Below, piece by piece: positions 28,947 to 38,114 of a stretch of DNA of 64,000 nucleotides. The stretch is from positions 434,001 through 498,000 of the forward strand of contig NZ_JQMG01000001.1 in assembly GCF_000744605.1 (NCBI RefSeq). Reading direction: 5' to 3'. The DNA comes from Methylotenera sp. L2L1. Lineage in GTDB: Bacteria; Pseudomonadota; Gammaproteobacteria; Burkholderiales; Methylophilaceae. Within the stretch, counting starts at the first letter, position 1; every line of letters starts with the position of its first letter. The notes beneath the pieces were generated by a model. The model saw nothing but the letters and a program-made list of their open reading frames with translations, was not told the DNA's origin and ran no database searches. The translations under genes and the position numbers were made by a program.

Positions 28947-29111
28947 TGTTTTCTCCCTAATGATTAATACTTGAGGACTTATAAAGATAGCGTTTTGCGC
29001 AAAACCTCATAAACCTTAATTGAAGTTTTCAAAAATACAGTAAATTTAACTGCTTTTACGTGAAAGCTAAATTATTGCTTAGATAGCGCTTTTCGGCAAG
29101 TACAACGTAAG

Positions 29112-29143
29112 AAAAGTGGTGACTTTCAACAAAGCCCCACTTT
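29112..29143 (-). terminator. Probable terminator after the Gfo/Idh gene
   Basis: On the minus strand a stem AAAGTGG / CCACTTT encloses a second short stem and is followed by TTCTT. It lies 31 bases after the oxidoreductase stop. The stem has an internal mismatch and the T tract is imperfect. Confidence 0.5.
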
Positions 29144-29173
29144 CAAAATGCTGACGAAAAACAAGCGCTAGAT

Positions 29174-30247
29174 TTAACCGATTTTCACTAGATGCTGATT
29201 CGCAACAGACTGCAGCGCTGCCTCTATCGCCTGACAGTTTGCTTTAGCATCAGAAAAAGTTAAATGCGTTGGCTTATTGTTCAACACACAATCGCTAAAG
29301 TGTTCAATTTCCAGATTAAAGTGGTTACTTGGTGCAAAGCGTTCTTCGGCATATTTTCCATCTTCTGTTGCCCATGAAATAACCGGCACATCATTCTGAA
29401 ACACCCATGCGGCGTGGCATTTCACCCAGCCTTTAGTGCCGATGATTTCATACTCTGATTTACGCGAGCGCTCGAAACTCACATCAAAATGACCGAATAG
29501 TGCACGCCCTTCTGCGTCGCAACCAAAATCCAGCACGCCGCTAGTCACAATATCCGCACCCACCTCATTTAATTTAGCATGTGCCATCACTGATTTTGGC
29601 TCTACCGGCTTCGCACTATTTACACCAACACCCAACCCCATCACCCAACGTAAAGAGTGGATTGCATAAGGGCCAATATCCCACATCGCGCCGCCGCCTT
29701 GCGCCACACCACTGGCAATGCGGTACATACGCGCTGGACGCATTAAAAATGAATAGCTGGCGCGTGTGGATAGCACATCACCGATGAGGCCTGATGCAAC
29801 AATCTCTTGGATACGCGCATGTTGTGGATGGAAGCGATACATAAAGCCTTCCATCACTTTTACATTATTCTTTAGCGCTGCTTGTTCAATTCTCTCAATA
29901 TCAGCGACAGTAAGCGCCATAGGCTTTTCAATCAACACATGCTTGCCGGCATTGATTGCCTTGAGTGCCCACTCGGCATGCTCATTATTGGCCATGGGAC
30001 AGTAAACTGCCTCTACATTAGCATCATTAATCAGTGCGTCCATCTCGTCATAACATTGCACTTCACCCGCATGACACGGTGCGTATTTTTGCAAGGTAGC
30101 CTTAGCCGCACCCACGCGGCGGCTGGCAATCGCCACCAACTGGGCATTAGATGCTTCGGTAATCGCCGGTAGCAAACGCTCATTAACGCGCGCAGCCCCT
30201 AATATACCCCAACGTAATTTTCTCTGTTCAGTCACGGTCTGCGTCAC
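29174..30247 (-). CDS. Gfo/Idh/MocA-family oxidoreductase
   Basis: A 357-residue NAD(P)-dependent dehydrogenase. The N-terminal Rossmann fold starts LRWGILGAARVNERLLPAI, and EKPMALTVADIERIEQAA is the family's signature (EKP) near residue 110. The C-terminal domain includes VMEGFMYRFHPQH and GGGAMWDIGPYAIHSLRW, whose Asp-x-x-x-His pattern is the probable substrate site. Substrates in this family are varied sugars and cyclitols; none can be named from sequence. It stands between the tkt region and the acyl-CoA ligase on the minus strand, with no functional link visible. Confidence 0.85.
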   Translation of the reverse strand: MTQTVTEQRKLRWGILGAARVNERLLPAITEASNAQLVAIASRRVGAAKATLQKYAPCHAGEVQCYDEMDALINDANVEAVYCPMANNEHAEWALKAINAGKHVLIEKPMALTVADIERIEQAALKNNVKVMEGFMYRFHPQHARIQEIVASGLIGDVLSTRASYSFLMRPARMYRIASGVAQGGGAMWDIGPYAIHSLRWVMGLGVGVNSAKPVEPKSVMAHAKLNEVGADIVTSGVLDFGCDAEGRALFGHFDVSFERSRKSEYEIIGTKGWVKCHAAWVFQNDVPVISWATEDGKYAEERFAPSNHFNLEIEHFSDCVLNNKPTHLTFSDAKANCQAIEAALQSVANQHLVKIG

Positions 30248-30365
30248 AACTTATCCTTTACTCTCATCAAATCAACTTAAAATTCGCGCCCCTAGCCTAC
30301 TGCCATGCGCACTATAAAGCATATCTCCACTTACATACCTTCGCTTGCCCAAGCAAAGCTTGCAA

Positions 30366-32183
30366 TTAAAACTTAAAGCCTTGGTAGAGCTTTTCATACT
30401 GCGTAGCATACTGCTGCAAAACAAGGTGCCGCTTAACTTTCAAGGTGGGCGTAAGTAGGCCATTCTCTATGCTCCACGGAGTAGACAGCAAAACAATCTT
30501 TCTCACTTTGGCATAACCGGGAAATGACTTCATCTGCGCCGCCACCCGCGCAAGAGCCAAAGCACTTGCCTGACGCTCATCCAACCCTTCCGGCCAGGCA
30601 CCAGGTAAATTATGCTTTTGCGCCAACTCCAGCCATCTATCCTGATTCACCACCGCCAGCAAACCTAAATACGGCCTACCCTCACCAACCAACATCACCT
30701 GCTCAAACAAGGGGTCTGCCATTATTGCAGCTTCAATATCGGTAGGCGGCACTTTCTCGCCATTGGACAATACGATAATTTCTTTAATGCGGCCAGTAAT
30801 GGTAATGCGGCCAGTCGGGTCAATGTTTGCCACATCCCCAGTTTTTAGCCAGCCATCAGTGGTAAATGTAGCGTTGCTTGCATCCGGGTTATTCCAATAA
30901 CCTTGCATCACGTTAGGGCCGCGCACTTCTAAACCACCGGACGCATCCAAACGCACCTGCACACTGGGTAAAGCATGCCCCACGCTGCTAGGCACATTAC
31001 TCTCGGCCTTATTTACGCTAATCACCGGGCTAGTTTCAGTCAGCCCATAACCCTGAACGATGGGCACACCCAAACCAATAAAAGTGCGCGCACTATCGGC
31101 CGATAACGCGGCACCGCCCGCCACCGCCAAGCGCAAGCGTCCACCTAAACGCGCCTGCAATTTACTGGCAACCAAGCGCTTTAAGATTGACCATAACAAA
31201 TGTCGCCATTTCCACTTGGCCCGCCCCTGCGTGTACTCAAAGCGGCTATAGCCCACATCCACCGCCAACGCAAACAAACGCACCGCAAAAGCCGGCCCAG
31301 CTTCCAACTTACTGCGTAACCCAAGCTGAATCCGCTCAAAGATACGCGGCACGGTAACGATAATGGTGGGGCGTACGTTAAGCAAATCATCCTGCAACTG
31401 CTGCACAGAGCGCGCAAACGCTACGCTAGCGCCAGACATCATCGGCAAACAATATCCCGCCATCCGCTCCAGCGCATGCGACAACGGCAAAAACGAGAGA
31501 AACACATCATGCGGGTAAACAGCGAAGTAGTGTAACGAGTCCCAAGCATTCTGCATGAGGTTACGGTGCGTGAGCATCACACCCTTAGGCTTACCGGTTG
31601 TGCCTGATGTGTAAATGATGGTTGCTAGCGCGTTCGCGTCCGATACGCGGTGCTGAAACTCATTCTGCGCATCGGCAACCGGCAGCCATGCGCCTAGACT
31701 ACGTATGCGCTGATCGCCATCGCCTGGCACAGGCTTGCAGACAACCACGCGCTGCAAGCTTTTGAAATCAACACCCAGTGCATGAACCGCCTGCCAATCA
31801 CTGGCGCTATTTACCAGCAATAATTTAGCACCAGAGTCTTGCAGCACATGTGCGATATTTTCCGCCCGGTCGGAAACATAAAGTGGAACCGTGACCAAAC
31901 CCAGCCCCAAGGCAGCTTGGTCAAACATCACCCAACTCGGGCAATTTTTAAGCATAATGGCAACGCGGTCGCCAATCGCCAAGCTCTCGCCTAACAACGC
32001 CTGCTGCCAGCTAACTGCCTGCTGCATGGCGGATAACCAGGCTATCTCGCGCCAATCGCCCGCCTCATCATCAAAATAGCGATACGCGATATGGTACGGC
32101 GAGCGCCTAATCCGCTCATGAAACAAGCCGTCTAGTGTGAATACAGCCTCAGGTGAAATGTAATCCACAACGCACTGATTCAT
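30366..32183 (-). CDS. Long-chain acyl-CoA synthetase (AMP-forming)
   Basis: A roughly 605-residue adenylate-forming enzyme, probably activating long-chain fatty acids with CoA at the membrane (FadD15/FAA1-like). The P-loop motif TIIYTSGTTGKPKGV, QGYGLTETSPVIS, the TGD in WLKTGDVANIDPTG and the C-terminal KVKR catalytic-lysine region are all seen. The frame opens at a GTG (32216) overlapping the upstream gene by 25 bases; the ATG at 32183 begins MNQCVVDYISPEAV and is preferred, though neither has an ideal ribosome binding site. It is likely cotranscribed with the thioredoxin-like gene upstream. Confidence 0.88.
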   Translation of the reverse strand: MNQCVVDYISPEAVFTLDGLFHERIRRSPYHIAYRYFDDEAGDWREIAWLSAMQQAVSWQQALLGESLAIGDRVAIMLKNCPSWVMFDQAALGLGLVTVPLYVSDRAENIAHVLQDSGAKLLLVNSASDWQAVHALGVDFKSLQRVVVCKPVPGDGDQRIRSLGAWLPVADAQNEFQHRVSDANALATIIYTSGTTGKPKGVMLTHRNLMQNAWDSLHYFAVYPHDVFLSFLPLSHALERMAGYCLPMMSGASVAFARSVQQLQDDLLNVRPTIIVTVPRIFERIQLGLRSKLEAGPAFAVRLFALAVDVGYSRFEYTQGRAKWKWRHLLWSILKRLVASKLQARLGGRLRLAVAGGAALSADSARTFIGLGVPIVQGYGLTETSPVISVNKAESNVPSSVGHALPSVQVRLDASGGLEVRGPNVMQGYWNNPDASNATFTTDGWLKTGDVANIDPTGRITITGRIKEIIVLSNGEKVPPTDIEAAIMADPLFEQVMLVGEGRPYLGLLAVVNQDRWLELAQKHNLPGAWPEGLDERQASALALARVAAQMKSFPGYAKVRKIVLLSTPWSIENGLLTPTLKVKRHLVLQQYATQYEKLYQGFKF

Positions 32184-32191
32184 GCCGGCTT

Positions 32192-32758
32192 TTAAATGGA
32201 CTCCTGCGGGAACCACTTAATACTGCAGCCGATACTTGCTATTTGCTCTTTAGGGCCCTCTCCGGTTTCAGCAATCAGCTTCATTGCGTTAAATAAATCC
32301 CTCGGGTGATTTTCATCTGACTGACGGCGACCAGCTGCATCAAACCGCCCACGATACTGCAACTCCAGGTCTGCATTAAAACCAAAGAAATCCGGAGTAC
32401 ACACCGCACCATAGGCTTTAGCCACTTCCTGCGTCTCATCCAACACATAAGGGAACGGAAAGTTGAATAATTTAGCCTCTTCCATCATGCGTTCGTAAGA
32501 GTCTTCAGGATAGTTTTCGGTATCATTACTTTGTATCGCAATAGTGTTAATACCATACTTTAACAGTTCACGGCAATCATCAACCAAGCGTGTTTTGATT
32601 GCTTTAACATAAGGGCAGTGGTTACAGATAAACATCACTAACAATCCATTTTTACCTGCACTATTTGCCAGCGTGTATCGCTTACCGTCTACACCCAATA
32701 AATTAAAATCCACAGCAGGCTGACCAAAATTACATACGGGGGGATTTAAGCTGACCAT
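32192..32758 (-). CDS. Thioredoxin-fold (AhpC/TSA-like) family protein
   Basis: A 188-residue soluble protein of the thioredoxin superfamily. The redox motif reads CNHCPYVKA at about residues 45-53, a CxxC with His in a context typical of this peroxiredoxin-like family, and AYGAVCTPDFFGF carries the cis-Pro region after a third Cys. No signal peptide is present. A ribosome binding site (AAGGAGAATAAG) precedes the ATG. The family is widespread but its substrate is not established. It overlaps or abuts the acyl-CoA synthetase gene on the same strand. Confidence 0.83.
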   Translation of the reverse strand: MVSLNPPVCNFGQPAVDFNLLGVDGKRYTLANSAGKNGLLVMFICNHCPYVKAIKTRLVDDCRELLKYGINTIAIQSNDTENYPEDSYERMMEEAKLFNFPFPYVLDETQEVAKAYGAVCTPDFFGFNADLELQYRGRFDAAGRRQSDENHPRDLFNAMKLIAETGEGPKEQIASIGCSIKWFPQESI

Positions 32759-32860
32759 CTTATTCTCCTTATTTCGTTATACTTATTACTCTGACAACGT
32801 TAATGTTTATATTATCACTTTTGTTTTATTTCTTGCTTTACTTTTGGAGTCACCCGCTTT

Positions 32861-33607
32861 ATGGCTAATTTGCGCTTTTACACCAACTCGCCTTTGGTAC
32901 TCAACGAGACTGTTCAACTTTCAGAAAGTGCTGCCGCCCACGCAACGCGTGCGCTACGTCTGGCTGAAGGAGACCATGCGATTTTGTTTAACGGTGATGG
33001 GCGTAATTACGACTGCACATTGACTACCGTTAAGAAAAATAGCGTAAGCGCCATTATTACCCATGCAAATGAAGTGCATAACGAATCCCCACTCAAAATC
33101 ACTTTACTACAGGCGATTTCCAGCGGAGATAGGATGGACTTTACCATTCAAAAAGCGGTGGAGCTTGGCGTGAAAAATATTCAACCTATCACCAGTAAGC
33201 GTAGCGTAGTAAAGCTATCTGCCGAACGTGCGGAAAAACGCACCGAACATTGGCAAAACATTGCAATTTCCGCATGTGAGCAATCTGGACGCGCCTATGT
33301 GCCCCAAGTATTGACGCCGATGTCACTCGAAAATTGGTTTAGTCAAAACCCAAGCACAAGTAAAGGTACAGACACTACACGCATCTTACTTAATCCGATT
33401 GGTGCAAAACGTTTAACGGAGATTCAACAACCAAATGGTGAGATACAGTTGCTGATTGGGGCGGAAGGAGGCCTGAGCCAAGAAGAGATAGCCCTTGCAA
33501 CGTCGCATCATTTTCAATCCATCGTACTTGGCCCGCGAATTTTACGTACAGAAACTGCTGCTTTAACGGCGATTGCCGCCATGCAACTGGTATGGGGTGA
33601 CTTTTAG
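32861..33607 (+). CDS. rsmE: 16S rRNA m3U1498 methyltransferase
   Basis: SPOUT-class methyltransferase that methylates N3 of U1498 in 16S rRNA. The N-terminal PUA-like domain (ANLRFYTN..., HATRALRLAEGD) is followed by the trefoil-knot SAM site with LIGAEGGLSQEEI and LGPRILRTETA at the C-terminus. The 248-residue length is normal. It is divergent from the thioredoxin-like gene and convergent with the next small gene. Confidence 0.95.
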   Translation: MANLRFYTNSPLVLNETVQLSESAAAHATRALRLAEGDHAILFNGDGRNYDCTLTTVKKNSVSAIITHANEVHNESPLKITLLQAISSGDRMDFTIQKAVELGVKNIQPITSKRSVVKLSAERAEKRTEHWQNIAISACEQSGRAYVPQVLTPMSLENWFSQNPSTSKGTDTTRILLNPIGAKRLTEIQQPNGEIQLLIGAEGGLSQEEIALATSHHFQSIVLGPRILRTETAALTAIAAMQLVWGDF

Positions 33608-33636
33608 CAAGCCATCACGATTGATTATGGCGACTG

Positions 33637-34020
33637 CTAGCGACTGCATATTACGTTGGCTTTCACTTCACCGATGCTATAAGGCACCACCGCCGACCAT
33701 GCAGTTTCTGCTTCTGGTAAGTGATAATTGGCCAAAATGCTGCCTTTTGCCATATTTTCCGCATAGTATTTAATGGAGAGTGCTTTGAACTGCTTGTTTC
33801 TACAATCGTGTAACTCCAGCCATTCAGATGACATCTCACCTTTTGGCTGCTGCACATAATAGTCATTTAAGGTTGAAACTGTGATTAAATTTTCGTCTTT
33901 CTGAAGTGTCTCGAAATCAATCAACATATTGCCATTTTCGTTTGTTTGAATCATTGTCCACTCAGCAAAAGCTTTGCCTGAGATAAGCGCTAACACTAAA
34001 ATCATTAAAAATTTATTCAT
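33637..34020 (-). CDS. Small secreted protein, surface-adhesin E-like
   Basis: A 127-residue protein with a clear Sec signal peptide (residues 1-19, cleaved after AFA). The mature part resembles the surface-adhesin protein E family: WTMIQTNENGNMLIDFETLQ, a central SSEWLELHDCRNKQFK segment and a C-terminal VICSR, giving two cysteines that may form a disulfide. Proteins of this fold in soil and water bacteria are usually annotated by similarity only, without an adhesin role shown. It is convergent with rsmE and has its own short 5' region. Confidence 0.7.
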   Translation of the reverse strand: MNKFLMILVLALISGKAFAEWTMIQTNENGNMLIDFETLQKDENLITVSTLNDYYVQQPKGEMSSEWLELHDCRNKQFKALSIKYYAENMAKGSILANYHLPEAETAWSAVVPYSIGEVKANVICSR

Positions 34021-34155
34021 TGTTTACCCTAAGCATGATGTAGATTGCAATTTTGCCACTAGAGTTTATCGGATAAACACTGTTCACTGCATCACATTTA
34101 TACTAAACAACACGTAAAGCTTAATTAAGCGACACCTCATCACTTAAGGCTCAAC

Positions 34156-34668
34156 ATGCAAGAAAATCCTTCGCCATGGATCATGAAGTTTGCACCACTC
34201 ATTAAAAGCAACGGTCGCGTGCTAGACCTCGCATGCGGTAAAGGACGTCATGCCATTTGGCTGGCACAGCAAGGTTATCAAGTTGATGCAATAGACCGCG
34301 ACCCAATCGCAACTTCACACATGAAAGATATCGAGAATATCAACGTTTTGATGCTTGATCTTGAAACTGGCGAACTGCCAAAATTCACACACACTTACGA
34401 TGGCATTATCGTTAGTCGCTACCTGCACAGACCACTACTGAAACTGCTAGCTGACTTACTCAACTCTGGCGGCATACTCATCTACGAAACATTCATGAGC
34501 GGCAATGAGCGCTACGGCAAACCGAGCAACCCAGACTTTCTTTTATTGCCAGATGAGCTACTTAACACTTACACACCGTTGCTCAGTATTATTGATTTTG
34601 AACAAGGTGAAGAGCAGGAACCAAGACCAGCAGTGATACAACGTATTTGTGCGAAAAGGGATTCTTAA
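34156..34668 (+). CDS. SAM-dependent methyltransferase (class I)
   Basis: A 170-residue cytoplasmic methyltransferase. Motif I is VLDLACGKGRHAIWLA, followed by VDAIDRDP with the acidic residue that binds the SAM ribose, and a late GGILIYETFM motif. The small size and composition resemble TehB-like or small-molecule methyltransferases, but the substrate is unknown. A 12-base palindrome (34119-34130) lies just upstream; it is AT-rich and probably chance. The following 117-base gap contains the argA promoter region. Confidence 0.8.
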   Translation: MQENPSPWIMKFAPLIKSNGRVLDLACGKGRHAIWLAQQGYQVDAIDRDPIATSHMKDIENINVLMLDLETGELPKFTHTYDGIIVSRYLHRPLLKLLADLLNSGGILIYETFMSGNERYGKPSNPDFLLLPDELLNTYTPLLSIIDFEQGEEQEPRPAVIQRICAKRDS

Positions 34669-34671
34669 CTA

Positions 34672-34684
34672 TGTAACAATTACC
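34672..34684. promoter_or_regulatory. Upstream TGTAA-N3-TTAC half-site pair
   Basis: TGTAACAATTACC matches TGTAAACATTACA, found next to the argA promoter, except in the spacer and last base. It lies just after the methyltransferase stop and may be a secondary operator in the same system. Confidence 0.3.
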
Positions 34685-34719
34685 AGCTACGATATGACTT
34701 ACGCATTAAACACACGTTT

Positions 34720-34766
34720 AAATTGTATTAATTACAATTTTAATCTATATTAATGTAAACATTACA
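34720..34766 (+). promoter_or_regulatory. argA promoter flanked by inverted repeats (candidate operators)
   Basis: A likely promoter is TTGTAT (34723-34728), 17 bases, TATATT (34746-34751). Its -35 lies inside a perfect inverted repeat, AAATTGTA-TTAAT-TACAATTT (34720-34740). Directly after the -10 is a second one, TGTAA-ACA-TTACA (34754-34766), also readable as TAATGT-AA-ACATTA. Centres are about 30 bases apart, near three helical turns. Repressor sites placed like this would block RNA polymerase, and the downstream gene encodes a protein with its own XRE DNA-binding domain. Confidence 0.55.
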
Positions 34767-34785
34767 AATTAACTGGTGTTTAATC

Positions 34786-36402
34786 ATGTCACTTGGTCAT
34801 TGCATTCGCAGCAAACGCAAATCACTCAACTTAACACTACAACAACTTGCCTCCAAAATTGATGCCGATGCTGGCAATCTGTCTCGTATCGAGCGCGGCG
34901 AACTAGGCGTTTCAGAGTCATTGCTACGCAAAATCGCATCAGCGCTAGAAACAACACCTGCGAATCTTTACGCAGAGAGCGATGCCACGACAACACCACA
35001 CCTCACCAATAAAAACCAAGTCAATGAGCAACCCTCCACGTACTTAGCCAAACAAGCGGAATCCGTTAACAGCGCCAGCGCTAAAGATTTTGTGCAGTGG
35101 TTTCGCTCAGCTACGCCATACATCCATGCCTTTGGAGGACGGACATTTGTGATTGCCTTTGGTGGTGAGGTGGTGAGTGACCAACAGTTTATTTCACTCT
35201 CACATGACCTAAACTTATTAGCCAGCCTAGAAGTGAGATTAGTGCTTGTACATGGCTCGCGCCCGCAAATTGAGCAGCGGCTTAAGCGTGACAGCATCGC
35301 CCCACTATTTCACAACGGATTACGCGTGACGGATGATGCTGCGATGGAAGCAGTAAAAGAAGCCAATGGTGCAATTCGTGTAGAGATTGAAGCCTTACTA
35401 TCAATGGGCATTGCCAACTCGCCAATGGCAGGCGCAGACATCCGCGTGGCGAGCGGCAACTTTGTCACAGCAAAACCACTGGGCGTGCATGATGGTGTAG
35501 ACCTTCAGCACACAGGCGAAGTGCGTAAAGTAGATGCGATTGGTATTCAAAAACGCTTAGACGACAACGAGATGGTATTACTATCGCCACTTGGCTATTC
35601 ACCCACAGGTGAGGCATTCAATTTAAGCTTAGAAGACGTAGCAGTGAGTACCGCGATTGCGCTAGATGCAGATAAGCTCATTTTCTTAATGGACTCAGAA
35701 GGTGTGCATAATTTACGCGGCGAGCTACTGCGCGAGATGACAGCAGAGAAAGCTAAAAATCTATTAAGAAATGTACGAGAAACTGAGCAAGCGATCAACA
35801 TCTCTGAAGACGTAACCTATTATCTACCCGCAGCGGTACGCGCCTGTGAACAGGGGGTCGCAAGAACTCATATGATTAGCCGCCACATTGATGGCGCCAT
35901 TATTCAAGAGCTGTTTACACTTGACGGTATCGGCACCATGGTGACCGAACTCAGCTTAGAAAGTATGCGCCAAGCCAACATTGATGATGTAGGCGGCATC
36001 CTAAAGTTAATTGAACCCCTAGAGAACGATGGTATTTTAGTACGTCGCGGTCGTGAGCGGCTAGAAATGGAAATTGACCATTTTCATATCATGGAGCACG
36101 ACAACCGCATTATTGGTTGCGCAGCACTTTACCCGTTTGAATCAGAAAAGACCGCTGAATTTGCATGCCTAGCCATAGACCCTGCATACCGTGGTGGTGG
36201 CCGCGGTGATAAGTTATTTTATTACTGCGCCAATGTAGCCAAACAGTGCGGACTTGAAAGTTTATTCTGCCTCACCACACGTACTGAACATTGGTTTTTG
36301 GAACGCGGCTTCACTGAACAAGGCGTTGAAAAACTGCCAGCGGAAAAACAAAAACTTTACAATTACCAACGTAAATCTAAGGTGTTTAGCAAAACATTGT
36401 AA
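34786..36402 (+). CDS. argA: N-acetylglutamate synthase fused to an N-terminal XRE helix-turn-helix domain
   Basis: Residues about 98-538 are a complete ArgA: an amino-acid kinase-like domain (GGRTFVIAFGGE, VLVHGSRPQIEQRL, SGNFVTAKPLGVHDGVD) that in this family binds arginine as feedback inhibitor, then a GNAT acetyltransferase domain with acetyl-CoA motif RGGGRGD and ending YNYQRKSKV like E. coli ArgA. Ahead of it, residues 5-62 form a classic XRE/Cro-type HTH (LTLQQLASKIDADAGNLSRIERGE), joined by a polar linker of about 35 residues. E. coli ArgA (443 residues) lacks this. The frame is continuous and no internal Met suits a separate ArgA start. The enzyme makes N-acetylglutamate from glutamate and acetyl-CoA; argB follows. 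The fusion may act as an arginine-responsive repressor of its own operon. Confidence 0.93.
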   Translation: MSLGHCIRSKRKSLNLTLQQLASKIDADAGNLSRIERGELGVSESLLRKIASALETTPANLYAESDATTTPHLTNKNQVNEQPSTYLAKQAESVNSASAKDFVQWFRSATPYIHAFGGRTFVIAFGGEVVSDQQFISLSHDLNLLASLEVRLVLVHGSRPQIEQRLKRDSIAPLFHNGLRVTDDAAMEAVKEANGAIRVEIEALLSMGIANSPMAGADIRVASGNFVTAKPLGVHDGVDLQHTGEVRKVDAIGIQKRLDDNEMVLLSPLGYSPTGEAFNLSLEDVAVSTAIALDADKLIFLMDSEGVHNLRGELLREMTAEKAKNLLRNVRETEQAINISEDVTYYLPAAVRACEQGVARTHMISRHIDGAIIQELFTLDGIGTMVTELSLESMRQANIDDVGGILKLIEPLENDGILVRRGRERLEMEIDHFHIMEHDNRIIGCAALYPFESEKTAEFACLAIDPAYRGGGRGDKLFYYCANVAKQCGLESLFCLTTRTEHWFLERGFTEQGVEKLPAEKQKLYNYQRKSKVFSKTL

Positions 36403-36446
36403 ACAAATTTTGGTTACAATGACGGAAACTAAATTGACCAAAATTT
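36395..36446 (+). promoter_or_regulatory. Two inverted repeats before argB
   Basis: CATTGTAA (36395-36402) pairs with TTACAATG (36414-36421), repeating the TTGTA/TACAA half-sites seen at the argA promoter. Overlapping it, AAATTTTGGT (36405-36414) pairs with ACCAAAATTT (36437-36446), a perfect 10-base stem with a 22-base loop. They start at the argA stop and end 17 bases before the argB ATG. They could be an operator, an RNA hairpin or both. Confidence 0.45.
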
Positions 36447-36448
36447 AA

Positions 36449-37348
<900 letters not shown>

Positions 37349-37353
37349 AATCA

Positions 37354-37428
37354 GGCACAGATCAATAACTCAAGCACTTAACCTTGAGCATGCGTGGCGC
37401 ATAAAGATACCGCCACGCGATCTGTGCC
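37354..37428 (+). ncRNA. Candidate three-way-junction structured RNA
   Basis: Three nested stems can be read by eye. P1 is a perfect 10-base helix GGCACAGATC (37354-37363) / GATCTGTGCC (37419-37428). Inside it are P2, CTCAAG (37369-37374) / CTTGAG (37383-37388) with an 8-base loop, and P3, GCGTGGCG (37392-37399) / CGCCACGC (37411-37418) with an 11-base loop. P3 and P1 abut and could stack. It lies between argB and the nucleotidase gene, 27 bases before the latter's ATG. It matches no riboswitch class I recognise and has no terminator T tract. Strand is assumed from the neighbours. Confidence 0.45.
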
Positions 37429-37455
37429 GATTCACATAAGCGATTAGCGCCAAGC

Positions 37456-38085
37456 ATGAGTAGAATCTGGATTTTTGACCTAGACGACACACTGCACAAT
37501 GCCAGTGCGCATATCTTCCCTGTCATGAACCGCAGCATGACACAGTACATCATGGATGAACTTTCCATGAGCGAACCCGAGGCGCATGCGTTGCGCCAAC
37601 ATTACTGGCGCATTTACGGCGCCACCCTCAAGGGTCTCATGCGGCACCATGGGACAAACCCGCATCATTTTTTACATGAAACACACCGCTTGACCACCTT
37701 ACCCGACATGGTGGTTCAAACCAAGCGACTGAAACACATGTTAAATTCGCTCTCCGGCCGTAAGTTAGTATTTACTAATGCACCACGAAGTTATGCGATT
37801 CGGGTACTTGAGCTACTAGGGATTGCAGATGTGTTTGAGATTGTTTTTAGTGTGGAATCTACGCAATTTCATGCAAAACCATCCGCCCGAGGCTTTCAAC
37901 GCTTACTCAAAACCATTAACGCCAAAGCGAGCGACTGCGTGATGTTAGAAGACAGCCTCCCTGCACTCATGACCGCCAAACGCCTAGGCATGAAAACAAT
38001 TTGGATATCTAAAAAGCTACATAAACCAAATTTTGTAGATTATCGACTACCCTCAGTGTTAGCACTTACTCACATTAAGCTATAA
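37456..38085 (+). CDS. HAD-family pyrimidine 5'-nucleotidase
   Basis: A 209-residue cytoplasmic HAD phosphatase. Motif I is IFDLDDTLHNA with the nucleophile Asp and the acid-base Asp two residues on. Motif II is KLVFTNAPRSYA, the Lys is in FHAKPSARGFQ, and motif IV is DCVMLEDSLPALMTAK. The helical cap and the overall pattern match the SDT1-like pyrimidine 5'-nucleotidases that lie next to argB and slmA in many Betaproteobacteria. Probable activity is dephosphorylation of UMP/CMP or damaged pyrimidine nucleotides. The argB-nucleotidase gap contains the three-way-junction element. The slmA gene follows after 29 bases. Confidence 0.85.
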   Translation: MSRIWIFDLDDTLHNASAHIFPVMNRSMTQYIMDELSMSEPEAHALRQHYWRIYGATLKGLMRHHGTNPHHFLHETHRLTTLPDMVVQTKRLKHMLNSLSGRKLVFTNAPRSYAIRVLELLGIADVFEIVFSVESTQFHAKPSARGFQRLLKTINAKASDCVMLEDSLPALMTAKRLGMKTIWISKKLHKPNFVDYRLPSVLALTHIKL

Positions 38086-38114
38086 TTAAAAAAATCATTT
38101 GTTAGGAAAATCAC

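Noticed and set aside
34119-34130. 12-base palindrome GCTTAATTAAGC before the methyltransferase gene
   Set aside because: AT-rich palindromes of this size are expected several times by chance in 64 kb, and no second copy is nearby.
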